Program-made: the position numbers and the translations under genes
The notes under the pieces: generated by a model
Told to the model about the DNA's origin: nothing
Database searches by the model: none
What the model saw: the letters and a program-made list of their open reading frames with translations, nothing else
In this document: piece by piece, positions 45,111 to 54,947 of the stretch
Layout of the letters: each line of letters begins with the position of its first letter
How positions within the stretch are numbered: position 1 is the first letter of the stretch
Assembly (NCBI GenBank): GCA_045129695.1
Contig: JBGVJZ010000025.1
Span: 39,475 to 103,474 of the forward strand
Direction: 5' to 3'
DNA from: Eshraghiella sp045129695
Lineage (GTDB): Bacteria; Bacillota; Clostridia; Lachnospirales; Lachnospiraceae
Length of the DNA stretch: 64,000 bases

Positions 45111-46136
45111 TCAGAGCTTAAATATATCTTCAAATCGCTCGTTTAATTTAATTTCACTATTTATTATTTCGTTATCATCAGCTAATTCAAATATACTCTT
45201 ATACATCTCTCCTTGCAAATATGGATTACTCCTATAATCAGGAATAATTCTATTTATCAGTTGATGTACAAACAGAAATAAATCCAGAGGCACATTCAAT
45301 TTACGCACTTTTAATAAATAGCAGGTTTCTATATATATTGTATGAACAGCATAGAATTCCACTTCCATCCTGTATACCGGAAAATAAGTCTTAGACCTGA
45401 TAAATTCAAACGTATCCAAATTAACTTTAATGTGATCCGTTATCGAGCTAACTCTGGCCATATCTTTAAGACATGTACCTTCATTATTATATCTGTAATA
45501 ATAAAACGCATACTCTGTCACGCATACTCTATTTGCAGTAAATTTAAATGGATATGTAAACAGAGGTTCTTCGCAAATCACGTCCTCTGCATACCACGAA
45601 CCGGTTCTTTCCAACAGAGCCCTGTGATATAGTTTTGTCGTACACGACTGATTAAGTATAGTGTCATTAATTATGCATTCTTTTCTCTGTATAATATTAC
45701 TCAAGTCGTATGTCGTATATTCAACCTCTCCAAGAGCGGAATCCCCGACTTCTCTTCTATAGAACTTATATCTGAACTGTACCAATTCACTTTGCGTATC
45801 TTCAGCCATTTTAAGCAGACATTCATACATATCTCTTCTAATCCAGTCATCAGCATCCACAAAGCTGATCCATTCTCCGGTTGCATACTGCAATCCAATA
45901 TTTCTGGCTGCTCCCTGCTTCCCATTCTTCTCGCACAAAATCAACATAATTTGCTCTGGATATCTAAATTCATACGCTTTCAAAATACTTACTGTATTAT
46001 CAGTAGACGCATCATCAACAAGAATGATTTCAAGTTTCTCAACTCCAATAGTCTGATTAACTATAGATTCAAGGCAACATTGTATATATTTTTCTGCATT
46101 ATAACATGGGATAATAACCGAAACAACAGCATTCAT
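45111..46136 (-). CDS. GT2 family glycosyltransferase
   Basis: A 341-residue GT-A enzyme: VVSVIIPCYNAEKYI, ILVDDASTDNT and FVDADDWI (the DxD metal site) near residue 95. The C-terminal 200 residues are helical with no clear membrane segment. It resembles EpsJ-type polysaccharide glycosyltransferases. It interrupts the usual spoIIID-mbl adjacency; AGGAGAG precedes the ATG. Confidence 0.88.
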   Translation of the reverse strand: MNAVVSVIIPCYNAEKYIQCCLESIVNQTIGVEKLEIILVDDASTDNTVSILKAYEFRYPEQIMLILCEKNGKQGAARNIGLQYATGEWISFVDADDWIRRDMYECLLKMAEDTQSELVQFRYKFYRREVGDSALGEVEYTTYDLSNIIQRKECIINDTILNQSCTTKLYHRALLERTGSWYAEDVICEEPLFTYPFKFTANRVCVTEYAFYYYRYNNEGTCLKDMARVSSITDHIKVNLDTFEFIRSKTYFPVYRMEVEFYAVHTIYIETCYLLKVRKLNVPLDLFLFVHQLINRIIPDYRSNPYLQGEMYKSIFELADDNEIINSEIKLNERFEDIFKL

Positions 46137-46181
46137 TTCTACTCTCCTGATACATTTCTTAAATCCTCTTAAAATATAAAA

Positions 46182-46218
46182 ACAAGAAATCTGCCTTTTA
46201 TATCGGCAAATCTCTTGT
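46182..46218 (-). terminator. Terminator after spoIIID
   Basis: A 14-bp stem (46182-46195 with 46205-46218, two wobble pairs on the minus strand) is followed by a TTTTT run. Confidence 0.85.
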
Positions 46219-46233
46219 TTTTCTTAACATAAT

Positions 46234-46491
46234 TTATTTTTGTTTTTCTTTGAGATATTTATCTTTGGTGGCGAGACCACCTCGAATGTGACGTTCCGAT
46301 TTGTTCACATCCAGTACTTTTCTGGCTTCCTCTGCCAGACCAGGACTAATATGTAAAAGTCTTTGGGTAACATCCTTATGCACAGTGCTTTTACTGATTC
46401 CAAACACTTTTGCCGTCTGTCTGACCGTCGCCTTATTCTCTACTATATACTCTGCCATTTTTATGGCACGTTCTTCGATATATCCTTTCAA
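46234..46491 (-). CDS. spoIIID: Sporulation transcriptional regulator SpoIIID
   Basis: An 85-residue mother-cell regulator. The helix-turn-helix reads TAKVFGISKSTVHKDVTQRL and the C-terminal DVNKSERHIRGGLATKDKY follows it, close to B. subtilis SpoIIID. The start is TTG at 46491 with GGAG 7 bases upstream; alignment to the family begins at this codon. Strong evidence that the organism can sporulate. Confidence 0.95.
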   Translation of the reverse strand: MKGYIEERAIKMAEYIVENKATVRQTAKVFGISKSTVHKDVTQRLLHISPGLAEEARKVLDVNKSERHIRGGLATKDKYLKEKQK

Positions 46492-46569
46492 AAAATTCTC
46501 CTGAATCAGTGTTTGTACATTCTATGCACTAATCTGCCAAAACATAACCACACTTATCAGGTTAATTTT

Positions 46570-47796
46570 CTAAAGCTCTATACCGTTCTTCTTCAATAAC
46601 TCCCTTGCACTCTCCACCGAATCCACGCCTGTCAGATTCTTAATCGGTGCAAATTCCTTTTCTCTGATTACTTCATATGCACAGCATGAATCAAGCATTT
46701 TAATCATATCAAGAATTAATGTCTCATATTTATATCCGTTTGGTTCATCCGGTGAAACCGGTTCACCATTTTCGTTAATATAAGGAATTTTCTTCTCTAC
46801 AATATGTAAAGGAAGCTTCTGTGCAACAATTTCGTCAAGTTCCTGTACTCCAAACAGATAATTGAGTATGACACCGAAATTATATGCCGGCTCTCCCTTA
46901 TCATCCAATGCATCCTTCATCTCATCAGTAAGCTCGTAATATTCAATAATCGAAGGATGATTATCTTCAAGACAAAGCACACCAACCTTCTCGTCCCTGT
47001 CCACCTTACGGATTACTTTGGCACCGCATACACATTGCTGCTCTATGGTTGCACCTACAAAACATGGGTCCGCAATTCTCTGGAGCACATTGTCTACAGC
47101 AAACACATTAAGCCACTGAATATCATTTGCTTCAATTACCTTATCAAGACCTGCTTTTTTAAGTGATACATACCAACCGCCGTTACCATTAGGAGATGTA
47201 GCAATCCTTGACTTCTCTTCCATATATACTTTGCCATTATAATCAGTCGCCGCAGCCATTTCCTGAACAAAAAAATGCACATAGTCTGACGGATAGCCAA
47301 AATAATCGTTATTTTTGAAAAACTCAACTGTAGCGTCGTTATTTTTCTCACTTGTCATAATAAACAGATGAATATAGCATTCAGCCCTTGCAACTGTCTC
47401 CATAAGATTCTCAATAAGTCTCTCAAAAATATAGACAGAATGTGTAATTCCTATGTCATACATGCCTTTGGGATTATCAGAACCAAGTCTTGTACCCATT
47501 CCGCCCGCAAGAAGTACTGCTGCCACCTTGCCAGCCTTAATGGCTCTCAAGCCTGTTTCGTAATATTTTTCCTTATCAGCTTCAATTTCATCCACACTTA
47601 ATGCGCCTATTGGTGATATAACGCCATTTGTCTCTGAATTGATGCTGTTAATACTGTTCTCAATTATATCAAAATCTGTATTCTTAATCTGTTCACTCAA
47701 TTCTGCCTGTTCAGCCTCACTAAGACCCTCCCAGAAATTCAAAACATGAATCTGTCCATATTGTATTAATTTATCTCTAATCTCATTATAACTCAC
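46570..47796 (-). CDS. UDPGP-type UDP-sugar pyrophosphorylase
   Basis: A 408-residue nucleotidyltransferase of the eukaryote-like UDPGP family. AAVLLAGGMGTRLGSDNPKGMYDIG near residue 93 is the uridine-binding signature; GNGGWYVSL and VDNVLQRIADP follow. It should make UDP-GlcNAc or UDP-glucose/galactose from the sugar phosphate and UTP; the exact sugar cannot be read. The GTG at 47796 follows ATAGGAGTGG. It is 13 bases after glf, so its product may feed UDP-galactopyranose to the mutase. Confidence 0.85.
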   Translation of the reverse strand: MSYNEIRDKLIQYGQIHVLNFWEGLSEAEQAELSEQIKNTDFDIIENSINSINSETNGVISPIGALSVDEIEADKEKYYETGLRAIKAGKVAAVLLAGGMGTRLGSDNPKGMYDIGITHSVYIFERLIENLMETVARAECYIHLFIMTSEKNNDATVEFFKNNDYFGYPSDYVHFFVQEMAAATDYNGKVYMEEKSRIATSPNGNGGWYVSLKKAGLDKVIEANDIQWLNVFAVDNVLQRIADPCFVGATIEQQCVCGAKVIRKVDRDEKVGVLCLEDNHPSIIEYYELTDEMKDALDDKGEPAYNFGVILNYLFGVQELDEIVAQKLPLHIVEKKIPYINENGEPVSPDEPNGYKYETLILDMIKMLDSCCAYEVIREKEFAPIKNLTGVDSVESARELLKKNGIEL

Positions 47797-47809
47797 TATT
47801 ATTCCACTC

Positions 47810-48907
47810 CTATAACATCTTCTCTGCAAGCTCCAACGCCGCAGCAATTACCTTATCCATATCATAATATTTGTAGTTACCCAGTCTTCCACCAAAAACA
47901 ACCTTCTCTTCTGCATCTGCAAGTCTTCTGTATTGCTCAAAAAGCGTATTATTCTCATCATTATTAACCGGATAATATGGTTCCATGCCCGGCTGCCACT
48001 CAGCAGAATATTCCCTGGAAATCACGGTACGCGGTTGTGTTCCGAATTCAAAATGCTTATGCTCTATAATTCTCGTCCATGGAACATCCTTGTCCGTATA
48101 ATTCACAACTGCATTACCCTGATAATTTTCGCAATCCACAACTTCATTCTCAAAGCGAACCGTCCTGTATGCGAGATGTCCAAAACAATAATCGTAATAT
48201 TCATCAATCATCCCGGTATAAATTATTTTATCCCAGTCCGCATCCCTGCTGCTGATAAATTCTTTATAATCAGTATTCAGAAGCACATCCGAACCTTCAA
48301 GCAGCTTCTCTACGATTGCGGTATAGCCGCCAATAGGAACTCCCTGATATCTGTCATTAAAATAATTATTATTATATGTAAATCTAAGGGGCAGACGTTT
48401 AATAATAAACGCCGGGAGCTCACTACATGGCCTGCCCCACTGTTTTTCCGTATATCCCTTAATAAGCTTCTGATACACATCCGTTCCTACAAGCGATAAA
48501 GCCTGTTCTTCCAGATTCTCCGGTTCAGTAATATTAAGTTCCTCAATCTGACGGTCTATAATTGCCTTCGCTTCGGCAGGAGTTTTAATTCCCCACATTT
48601 TTGAAAAAGTATTCATATTAAAAGGCAGATTATATAATTCATCCCTATAAACAGCAACAGGAGAATTAATATAATTGTTAAACTCTGCAAAACAATTGAC
48701 ATATTCCCAAATTCTCCTGTCAGAGGTATGAAAAATATGTGCCCCGTATCTATGGACATTAATTTCTTCCTGTTCATAAGTATATACATTGCCGGCAATA
48801 TGTTCTCTTCTGTCTATAACAAGGCACTTTCTTCCCTTAGAAGCTGCCTCATGTGCAAAAACTGCTCCATAAAGCCCGGCTCCTACAATCAAATAATCAT
48901 ATTTCAT
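47810..48907 (-). CDS. glf: UDP-galactopyranose mutase
   Basis: Glf (365 aa) converts UDP-galactopyranose to UDP-galactofuranose using reduced FAD. DYLIVGAGLYGAVFAHEA is the Rossmann FAD site; NVHRYGAHIFHTSDRRIWEYV and YTEKQWGRPCSELP are family motifs, and VVFGGRLGNYKYYDMDKV closes the FAD site. It implies galactofuranose in a surface glycan. AAAGGAT precedes the ATG. Confidence 0.95.
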   Translation of the reverse strand: MKYDYLIVGAGLYGAVFAHEAASKGRKCLVIDRREHIAGNVYTYEQEEINVHRYGAHIFHTSDRRIWEYVNCFAEFNNYINSPVAVYRDELYNLPFNMNTFSKMWGIKTPAEAKAIIDRQIEELNITEPENLEEQALSLVGTDVYQKLIKGYTEKQWGRPCSELPAFIIKRLPLRFTYNNNYFNDRYQGVPIGGYTAIVEKLLEGSDVLLNTDYKEFISSRDADWDKIIYTGMIDEYYDYCFGHLAYRTVRFENEVVDCENYQGNAVVNYTDKDVPWTRIIEHKHFEFGTQPRTVISREYSAEWQPGMEPYYPVNNDENNTLFEQYRRLADAEEKVVFGGRLGNYKYYDMDKVIAAALELAEKML

Positions 48908-48922
48908 ATATCAAAATATCCT

Positions 48923-49894
48923 TTACCAGTCTTCATCTGTTAATCTGTTATCCTGTTCCCTTATAATATATATCGGTCTTCTTTTGGTCTCAAGGTACAC
49001 CTTGGACAGATATGCTCCAAGAATTCCAATACATAACAGCTGTAGTCCTCCAAGCAGTACGATTACACACATTGTAGATGGCCAGCCTGCAACCGGATCT
49101 CCGTATATTGCAGCTCTAACCACAATAAAAATCAGAGCTATAAAAGCTATAATACAAAAGGCAATTCCCAAAGTAGATGCAATATTTAAAAGCCTTGTGG
49201 AAAAAGCAATTATCCCATCCTTAGCATAAGAAAACAATTTAAAAAATGACCATTTTGTCTTTCCTGCACTTCTCTCTACATTGGAATATTCAATCCACTT
49301 GCAATTAAAACCGACCCAGTTAAAAATACCCTTTGAAAATCTGTTATATTCTCCAAGAGAAAGCACGGCATTAACCATACTTCTCCTCATAAATCTGTAA
49401 TCCCTGGCACCTGACGCAATCTGAACATCGGCAAGATTATTCATGACCTTGTAAAATGCATTTGAGAAAAAAGAACGTATTCTCCCCTCTCCTTTGCGGT
49501 TAACTCTTCTTGCCGCTGCACAGTCGAACCCTTCTGCAACGACTGCATGATACATCTGCCCGATTAATTCCGGCGGGTCCTGCAAATCAACATCCATGGT
49601 CACCACATAATTTCCTGATGAATTAGCCATACCTGCCAAAAGTGCGGCTTCTTTTCCAAAATTTCTTGAAAAAGATATATAGTGAACACGACGGTCTTTG
49701 TCCTGAAGCTGCTCTAATATCTCCAGTGTTCCGTCACAGCTGCCGTCATCAACAAATACATATTCGTAATCAAGTTTTCCTATTATATTCTGTGCCAATA
49801 AATTATTCATTGTCTCATAATATATCCGGATTGTAGCTTCTTCATTATAACAAGGTACTACAAAGCTGACCTTTTTGGAGTGTTTTTCCTGCAT
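48923..49894 (-). CDS. GtrB/DPM-like membrane glycosyltransferase
   Basis: A 323-residue GT2 enzyme with VSFVVPCYNEEATI, VFVDDGSCDGT and TMDVDLQDPPELI (metal site). Two hydrophobic helices lie at about 232-256 and 266-292, then a short RRPIYIIRE tail. This layout fits undecaprenyl-phosphate sugar transferases of the GtrB/YkcC group. It is 15 bases upstream of glf in the same operon. Confidence 0.9.
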   Translation of the reverse strand: MQEKHSKKVSFVVPCYNEEATIRIYYETMNNLLAQNIIGKLDYEYVFVDDGSCDGTLEILEQLQDKDRRVHYISFSRNFGKEAALLAGMANSSGNYVVTMDVDLQDPPELIGQMYHAVVAEGFDCAAARRVNRKGEGRIRSFFSNAFYKVMNNLADVQIASGARDYRFMRRSMVNAVLSLGEYNRFSKGIFNWVGFNCKWIEYSNVERSAGKTKWSFFKLFSYAKDGIIAFSTRLLNIASTLGIAFCIIAFIALIFIVVRAAIYGDPVAGWPSTMCVIVLLGGLQLLCIGILGAYLSKVYLETKRRPIYIIREQDNRLTDEDW

Positions 49895-49911
49895 TCTCTG
49901 CCCTCCTGAAT

Positions 49912-51474
49912 TTAAAAATTCCAGTTTGCCAACAGTGAATATTCCTCAATATTCCAGACCTTGTCTACCAGACCATTGTAAAATTCCGGCTCATGGCACA
50001 CCAGAAGTATAGCACCCTTATATTCCATAAGTGCACGCCTAAGCTCATCCTTGGCATCAATATCCAGATGATTGGTTGGCTCATCCAGCAATAAAATATT
50101 GGTCTCCCTGTTGATAAGCTTGCACAGACGAACCTTAGCCTGCTCACCTCCGCTTAATACTCTCACAAGGCTCTCAATATGCTTGGTAGTCAGACCACAT
50201 TTCGCCAGTGCGGAGCGCACCTCATACTGTGTCATTGAAGGAAATTCCTCCCAAATCTCCTCAATGCAGGTATTATTACCCGGCTGTATCTCCTGCTCAA
50301 AATATCCTTTGTATAAATAATCCCCAAGCCGTGCTTTACCCGAAACCGGCTCAATAAGTCCAAGCACACTCTTTAGAAATGTTGTCTTACCAATGCCATT
50401 AGTACCTACAACGGCTATTTTATCTCCCCGCTCCATTCTAAGATTAATAGGTTTTGAAAGCGGTTTGCCATCATAGCCGATTACTAAATCATCGGTCTCA
50501 AAAATAACTTTTCCTGCAGCCCTTGCCTCTTTGAAATTAAACTCAGGCTTCGGCTTCTCTTTGGCAAGTTCAATAACCTCCATCTTGTCTAACTTCTTCT
50601 GACGTGACATTGCCATATTTCTGGTGGCAACTCTTGCCTTATTACGTGCAACAAAGTCCTTAAGCTCATCAATCTCCTGCTGCTGCCTTCTGTATGCAGC
50701 CTCAAGCTGTGCCTTCCTGACCTCATAGACTTCTTTGAACTTCTCATAGTCGCCCACATATCTGTTAAGCTCCTGATTCTCCATGTGATATATAATATTA
50801 ACAACACTATTTAGGAACTCCATATCATGCGAGATAAGTACAAAAGCGTTCTCGTATTCCAACAGATATCTTTTTAGCCATGCAATGTGATTCTCATCAA
50901 GATAATTAGTCGGCTCGTCCAAAAGAAGAATATCCGGCTTTTCCAAAAGCAGCTTTGCAAGCAGCACCTTCGTTCTCTGTCCGCCGCTAAGCTCTGTTAC
51001 ATCCCTGTCCAGTCCAAGCTCAAGTATTCCGAATGCTCTTGCCACCTCCTCGACCTTAGAATCTATAACATAGAAATCATGATTAGTCAGCATATCCTGA
51101 ATGGTACCCGACTCCTCCATCATGTTCTCCATCTCTTCGGGAGTTGCATCCGCCATTTTTTCAAAAATAGCTGTCATCTTCTCTTCCATATCATACAGCC
51201 ATGCAAAAGCGGAACGAAGCACATCCTGAATCGTCATTCCTGCCTGCAAAACCGTATGCTGGTCCAAATATCCTACACGAACATTTTTGGCCCATTCCAC
51301 CTTGCCCTCATCAGGCATAAGCTTACCCGTAACAATATTCATAAAAGTAGACTTACCCTCACCATTGGCTCCAATAAGTCCGATATGTTCTCCCTTCAAA
51401 AGTCTGAAAGACACATTATTAAAAATAGCTCTGTCACCAAAACCATGGCTAAGCATCTCTACATTTAAAATCAT
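49912..51474 (-). CDS. ABC-F family ATPase
   Basis: A 520-residue protein with two ABC domains and no membrane part: Walker A GANGEGKST (about 36) and GTNGIGKTT (about 345), signatures LSGGQRTK and LSGGEQAK, Walker B LLLDEPTNYLDE and LLLDEPTNHLDI. A charged linker of about 80 residues joins them. ABC-F proteins act on the ribosome; some give antibiotic resistance, but this one looks like the YbiT/YkpA housekeeping group. GGAGG precedes the ATG. Confidence 0.92.
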   Translation of the reverse strand: MILNVEMLSHGFGDRAIFNNVSFRLLKGEHIGLIGANGEGKSTFMNIVTGKLMPDEGKVEWAKNVRVGYLDQHTVLQAGMTIQDVLRSAFAWLYDMEEKMTAIFEKMADATPEEMENMMEESGTIQDMLTNHDFYVIDSKVEEVARAFGILELGLDRDVTELSGGQRTKVLLAKLLLEKPDILLLDEPTNYLDENHIAWLKRYLLEYENAFVLISHDMEFLNSVVNIIYHMENQELNRYVGDYEKFKEVYEVRKAQLEAAYRRQQQEIDELKDFVARNKARVATRNMAMSRQKKLDKMEVIELAKEKPKPEFNFKEARAAGKVIFETDDLVIGYDGKPLSKPINLRMERGDKIAVVGTNGIGKTTFLKSVLGLIEPVSGKARLGDYLYKGYFEQEIQPGNNTCIEEIWEEFPSMTQYEVRSALAKCGLTTKHIESLVRVLSGGEQAKVRLCKLINRETNILLLDEPTNHLDIDAKDELRRALMEYKGAILLVCHEPEFYNGLVDKVWNIEEYSLLANWNF

Positions 51475-51497
51475 TATTCCTCCAAAACAGTTCTTTT

Positions 51498-52619
51498 CTA
51501 TATACAGAAATACACAATTATAAACATTACTATTAAAAATACTATATTAAGTCCTGTAAAAACAAGCAGATATCTTCCCTTTTTCGAATCCTTCTCTGCA
51601 CCATACAATTTAAAAGAAATCAGACTTGCCATAGATGCAATCAGGGTTCCAAGGCCTCCAATATTAACTCCAATCAATAATTCTCTGCCATTATCCGTAA
51701 ATCCGGATAAAAGTACAGCCGCAGGAACGTTACTTATTATCTGACTGCTCACAACCCCTACAGGAATCTCATTATTATCAATAATTCCTGCAATAAAATC
51801 ATTAATTACCGGTACCTGCTTCATATTGCCTACAAAAATAAAGAATGCAACAAAAGTCAGCAAAAGCATATAATCTGCTTTCGCAAAGGTTCTGTAATTC
51901 CATATAAATATTCCGACAATTGTCAATGCAAGCATTATTCTGAAATCCACGATTCTGATAACACATAAAATACATACAATAAACAATACCGCCGGAATAA
52001 TATATTTAAATGGTTTAATTGACATCTGTTCCTCTGAAACCTTAACGCCCTCTACCCTGACTTCCGGCAATACCAATGTAAGTACTGTCAAAAGTATCAA
52101 TGCTGTCACCGCATACGGAAGCATAGTAAGCACAAAATCCCCCATATTCATATCATATCTTGAAAACAGAAAAACATTCTGGGGATTCCCAATGGGCGTA
52201 ACCATACTTCCGAGATTGGCTGATATCGTCTGCAAAGACACAATATATATCATATCCTGTCTTCTTCCGATTACATCCAGAAGAAGAATTGCAAATGGTA
52301 CAAAAGTAATTAGTGCAACGTCATTGGTAATTACCATTGATGAAAAAAAGCATACCAAAACCAAAGCAAGTCTTAACACTCTTGCCGAATGAATTCGCTT
52401 AGTTATAAAGACAATCAGATTCCTAAACAGTCCCATCTCCTGCAATATGGCAACGACAAGCATAAGACTGAACAGAATTGCAAGTACTCTGAAATCAATA
52501 TAATCCAGATATGCTGATGAAGGCTTAACAATAAACGCAGACACTATTGCCAGTACACCGGCAATACATAAAACAGCTTCTTTTTTAATGAAATTAAATA
52601 TCTGATGTAATACCTTCAT
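51498..52619 (-). CDS. ArsB/NhaD-type (ion transporter superfamily) membrane transporter
   Basis: A 373-residue protein with about ten hydrophobic helices. ISANLGSMVTPIGNPQNVFL and its pseudo-repeat SSQIISNVPAAVLLSGF are the two re-entrant substrate motifs of the ArsB/NhaD/SLC13 superfamily. The substrate is unknown (sodium/proton, arsenite or a carboxylate). The ATG at 52619 overlaps the stop of the GGDEF-EAL gene (TGATG), so translation is coupled. Confidence 0.8.
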   Translation of the reverse strand: MKVLHQIFNFIKKEAVLCIAGVLAIVSAFIVKPSSAYLDYIDFRVLAILFSLMLVVAILQEMGLFRNLIVFITKRIHSARVLRLALVLVCFFSSMVITNDVALITFVPFAILLLDVIGRRQDMIYIVSLQTISANLGSMVTPIGNPQNVFLFSRYDMNMGDFVLTMLPYAVTALILLTVLTLVLPEVRVEGVKVSEEQMSIKPFKYIIPAVLFIVCILCVIRIVDFRIMLALTIVGIFIWNYRTFAKADYMLLLTFVAFFIFVGNMKQVPVINDFIAGIIDNNEIPVGVVSSQIISNVPAAVLLSGFTDNGRELLIGVNIGGLGTLIASMASLISFKLYGAEKDSKKGRYLLVFTGLNIVFLIVMFIIVYFCI

Positions 52620-54700
52620 CACAAAACCTTCGTGCATACCATAACGGAAAGCTTGGATGCATCTAATGTCTTCTTAATTATTGTCATCTCGCAAGGATGC
52701 GCCTGCCGCTCCCTGTCATACATATCCAGCTGAAAGGTAAAGAATTTCTGTTCGCCCTCAACAAAGTCGTTGATGAATTCTTCGGAAAAATAACTCCTTA
52801 CATCTCCGACACAATCCGGCAGAATCATATGTTCACATAATCTGTCCAGCATTTCATCAAGAGGCACACTTACATGATTGGTATTTATTTTGGAATCATT
52901 CTTATACAAGGTTGTCAAGGTATTATCCGTATAATTAAACTCTATAATTTCCGTAAACATAGTACACAAAAGAGGATATAATTCCATTGCCTCTTTTCTG
53001 TTATTCTCAATTACATTTTTGGTTACATCAGTAATACCAAACACAAACGCCTGTGCATTATCCCTGTCACCAACATAGATTATCTTAATATTAATCCACT
53101 GACGTTCAAATTCACTTATCTTCTTCGTTATTGTAAGGTGTTCCTGTGTCTTATTGGCATATGCCTCCCTGCATTTGGTAATAAGCTTGGTTCTTGTCCT
53201 GCCGATAAGTCCTTTATTCGCCAGGTCATACTGCTCAATTAATTTCTCAGCATCAACCTCATATTTCCTGCTAAACTGCTCATTAGCCTCTATAAAACGG
53301 AAGTCCTCTCCCTCTAACTCAAACATTACCAACGGACCGATTAACTCTTCAAAAAACATCCTTGTATACAGGTCCTTAGTAGTAAATACATTTTCAAGGC
53401 TCAAGGTATTCTTAACCTGCATATTGGCTATAGTTACAGCCTCATCCTTCTTGCCGAGGAACACATCCACATCAACCGGTTTAGAATATAAATATCCCTG
53501 AAGATAATCACATCCTATATTCCTTAACAAATTTGCCTGACTGCATTTCTCAATTCCTTCGGCAACAACCTTCATACCAAGCCATCTAGCCATTCTGATA
53601 ATGCTGACTACTACGCTTCCTGCCTTCTCCGAGTTATCAATCTCATCAATTAATTTTTTATCTATCTTAAGTACATCAAATGACAAATCCTTAAGCGTAT
53701 TAAGCGATGAATACCCCGCTCCAAAATCATCCATTAATACGGTAAATCCTTTATCTTTAAGTGCCTTTATTGTATCAATGAGTTTCTGGGGATTATCCAT
53801 ATATGCACTCTCAGTAATCTCAATTCGTAAATATTCATGCGGAATGTCGTATTTATGAACCAGTTCCTCAAGAACCCTCACCACATCCTCCAAAAGCAAG
53901 TCAACTCTTGAAACATTTATGGACAATGGTATTACAATATCCATTGTATCCATCATTCTTCTGATTAAAATACACGCTTCTTCCCACACATATTTATCCA
54001 GTCTGGTTATTACATAATTCTTCTCAAATGTTGGCACAAATCTACCCGGCATAAGAAGTCCCAGTGCCGGGTGCTGCCATCTTACAAGAACCTCTCCGGA
54101 TACCATTATATTATCCTTAATTCTGTAAACCGGCTGAACAACAATTTTAAATTCTTTATCCCTGATGCCTCTGTCCAAATCAGAAATCAACTGTTGTGTC
54201 TCAACAAGACTGAAACGCTCATTCTCTGAATAAACCGCAATTTTCTCACTATAATGTCCTTTAATGCTCTTAAGTGCCATCAAAGCCCTGTCGCACATTT
54301 TGATTACATCTATATCACGCTCCGTAACAAAATATACCCCTGCCTGCATGTACACACGATAACTACGCTCTCCACTGCTGATATCAAAAGAAAGGCTGCT
54401 CTTAATCGTATCCACGTTATAAAACTCTTTAGGTATGCAGCACACAAATCTGTCGCTTCCCAATCTTCCGTATATGCCGCCCGCTTTAATTACACACTGT
54501 GCAAATCCGTTCGCAACGTTTTTGAGTACCTCATCGCCCTTAGACATACTGAACATTTCATTAATTACCTTAAAACGTTCAATATCCAGTACAAGAACAG
54601 CAAATTCCCTGTCAGGATTATTATCCAGCATTATACGAGTCTCTGCCAGAAATGTTGTAAAATTATAAATCCCCGTTAGTCCGTCAAACTCTCTCGTCAT
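52619..54700 (-). CDS. GGDEF (degenerate)-EAL-PAS-like c-di-GMP protein
   Basis: A 693-residue protein. The GGDEF domain (residues about 10-150) has LGSDRF in place of GGDEF, so it is probably inactive as a cyclase. The EAL domain (about 170-420) keeps EVLVRW, EITES, DDFGAGYSSL, KIDK, AEGIE and QGYLYSKP, so c-di-GMP hydrolysis is likely. A PAS-like sensor (about 440-570) and an unrecognised C-terminal domain follow. ATG 54700 is chosen for GGGAG 8 bases upstream; the ATG at 54721 has none. No membrane segment. Confidence 0.88.
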   Translation of the reverse strand: MTREFDGLTGIYNFTTFLAETRIMLDNNPDREFAVLVLDIERFKVINEMFSMSKGDEVLKNVANGFAQCVIKAGGIYGRLGSDRFVCCIPKEFYNVDTIKSSLSFDISSGERSYRVYMQAGVYFVTERDIDVIKMCDRALMALKSIKGHYSEKIAVYSENERFSLVETQQLISDLDRGIRDKEFKIVVQPVYRIKDNIMVSGEVLVRWQHPALGLLMPGRFVPTFEKNYVITRLDKYVWEEACILIRRMMDTMDIVIPLSINVSRVDLLLEDVVRVLEELVHKYDIPHEYLRIEITESAYMDNPQKLIDTIKALKDKGFTVLMDDFGAGYSSLNTLKDLSFDVLKIDKKLIDEIDNSEKAGSVVVSIIRMARWLGMKVVAEGIEKCSQANLLRNIGCDYLQGYLYSKPVDVDVFLGKKDEAVTIANMQVKNTLSLENVFTTKDLYTRMFFEELIGPLVMFELEGEDFRFIEANEQFSRKYEVDAEKLIEQYDLANKGLIGRTRTKLITKCREAYANKTQEHLTITKKISEFERQWINIKIIYVGDRDNAQAFVFGITDVTKNVIENNRKEAMELYPLLCTMFTEIIEFNYTDNTLTTLYKNDSKINTNHVSVPLDEMLDRLCEHMILPDCVGDVRSYFSEEFINDFVEGEQKFFTFQLDMYDRERQAHPCEMTIIKKTLDASKLSVMVCTKVL

Positions 54701-54769
54701 TAAACCATCTCCCGTATCCATATAAATGGCATATATTTTTATAATTATACCATATAAATTTCAAAAAGA

Positions 54770-54801
54770 AAAGGTGATTCGACCTAAGTCCCGGCACCTT
54801 T
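54770..54801. other. Unassigned hairpin in the divergent intergenic region
   Basis: AAAGGTG (54770-54776) pairs with CACCTTT (54795-54801) around an 18-base loop. A TTTTCTTTTT tract on the minus side gives terminator character, yet no gene ends there. The rest of 54701-54947 holds the lipoprotein's promoter region and nothing else I recognise. Confidence 0.5.
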
Positions 54802-54947
54802 AATCAGATATTTTCCTGAAAGCATTCTGCCATTAGAAAATTTGCCTCCCCTGACGATAATTTTCACATTAATTCCATTTTCACTACATTTTTAACACAC
54901 AAATGTTGTATAATATATAAAATATATATTTAATAGAGGTGTTAATA

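Noticed and set aside
47933..48499. A 188-codon open frame antisense to glf
   Set aside because: It is the shadow of a well-conserved Glf gene, has no family features and no ribosome site.
50887..51468. A 193-codon open frame antisense to the ABC-F gene
   Set aside because: Lies entirely inside conserved ABC domains on the other strand and its translation has no recognisable domain.
49912..51474. ABC-F gene as an antibiotic-resistance determinant
   Set aside because: The motifs and linker look like the housekeeping YbiT/YkpA group and there is no resistance-gene context.
54701..54947. Riboswitch upstream of the beta-helix lipoprotein
   Set aside because: Only one simple hairpin (54770-54801) is seen and no known aptamer core (for example c-di-GMP GEMM motifs) is recognised.
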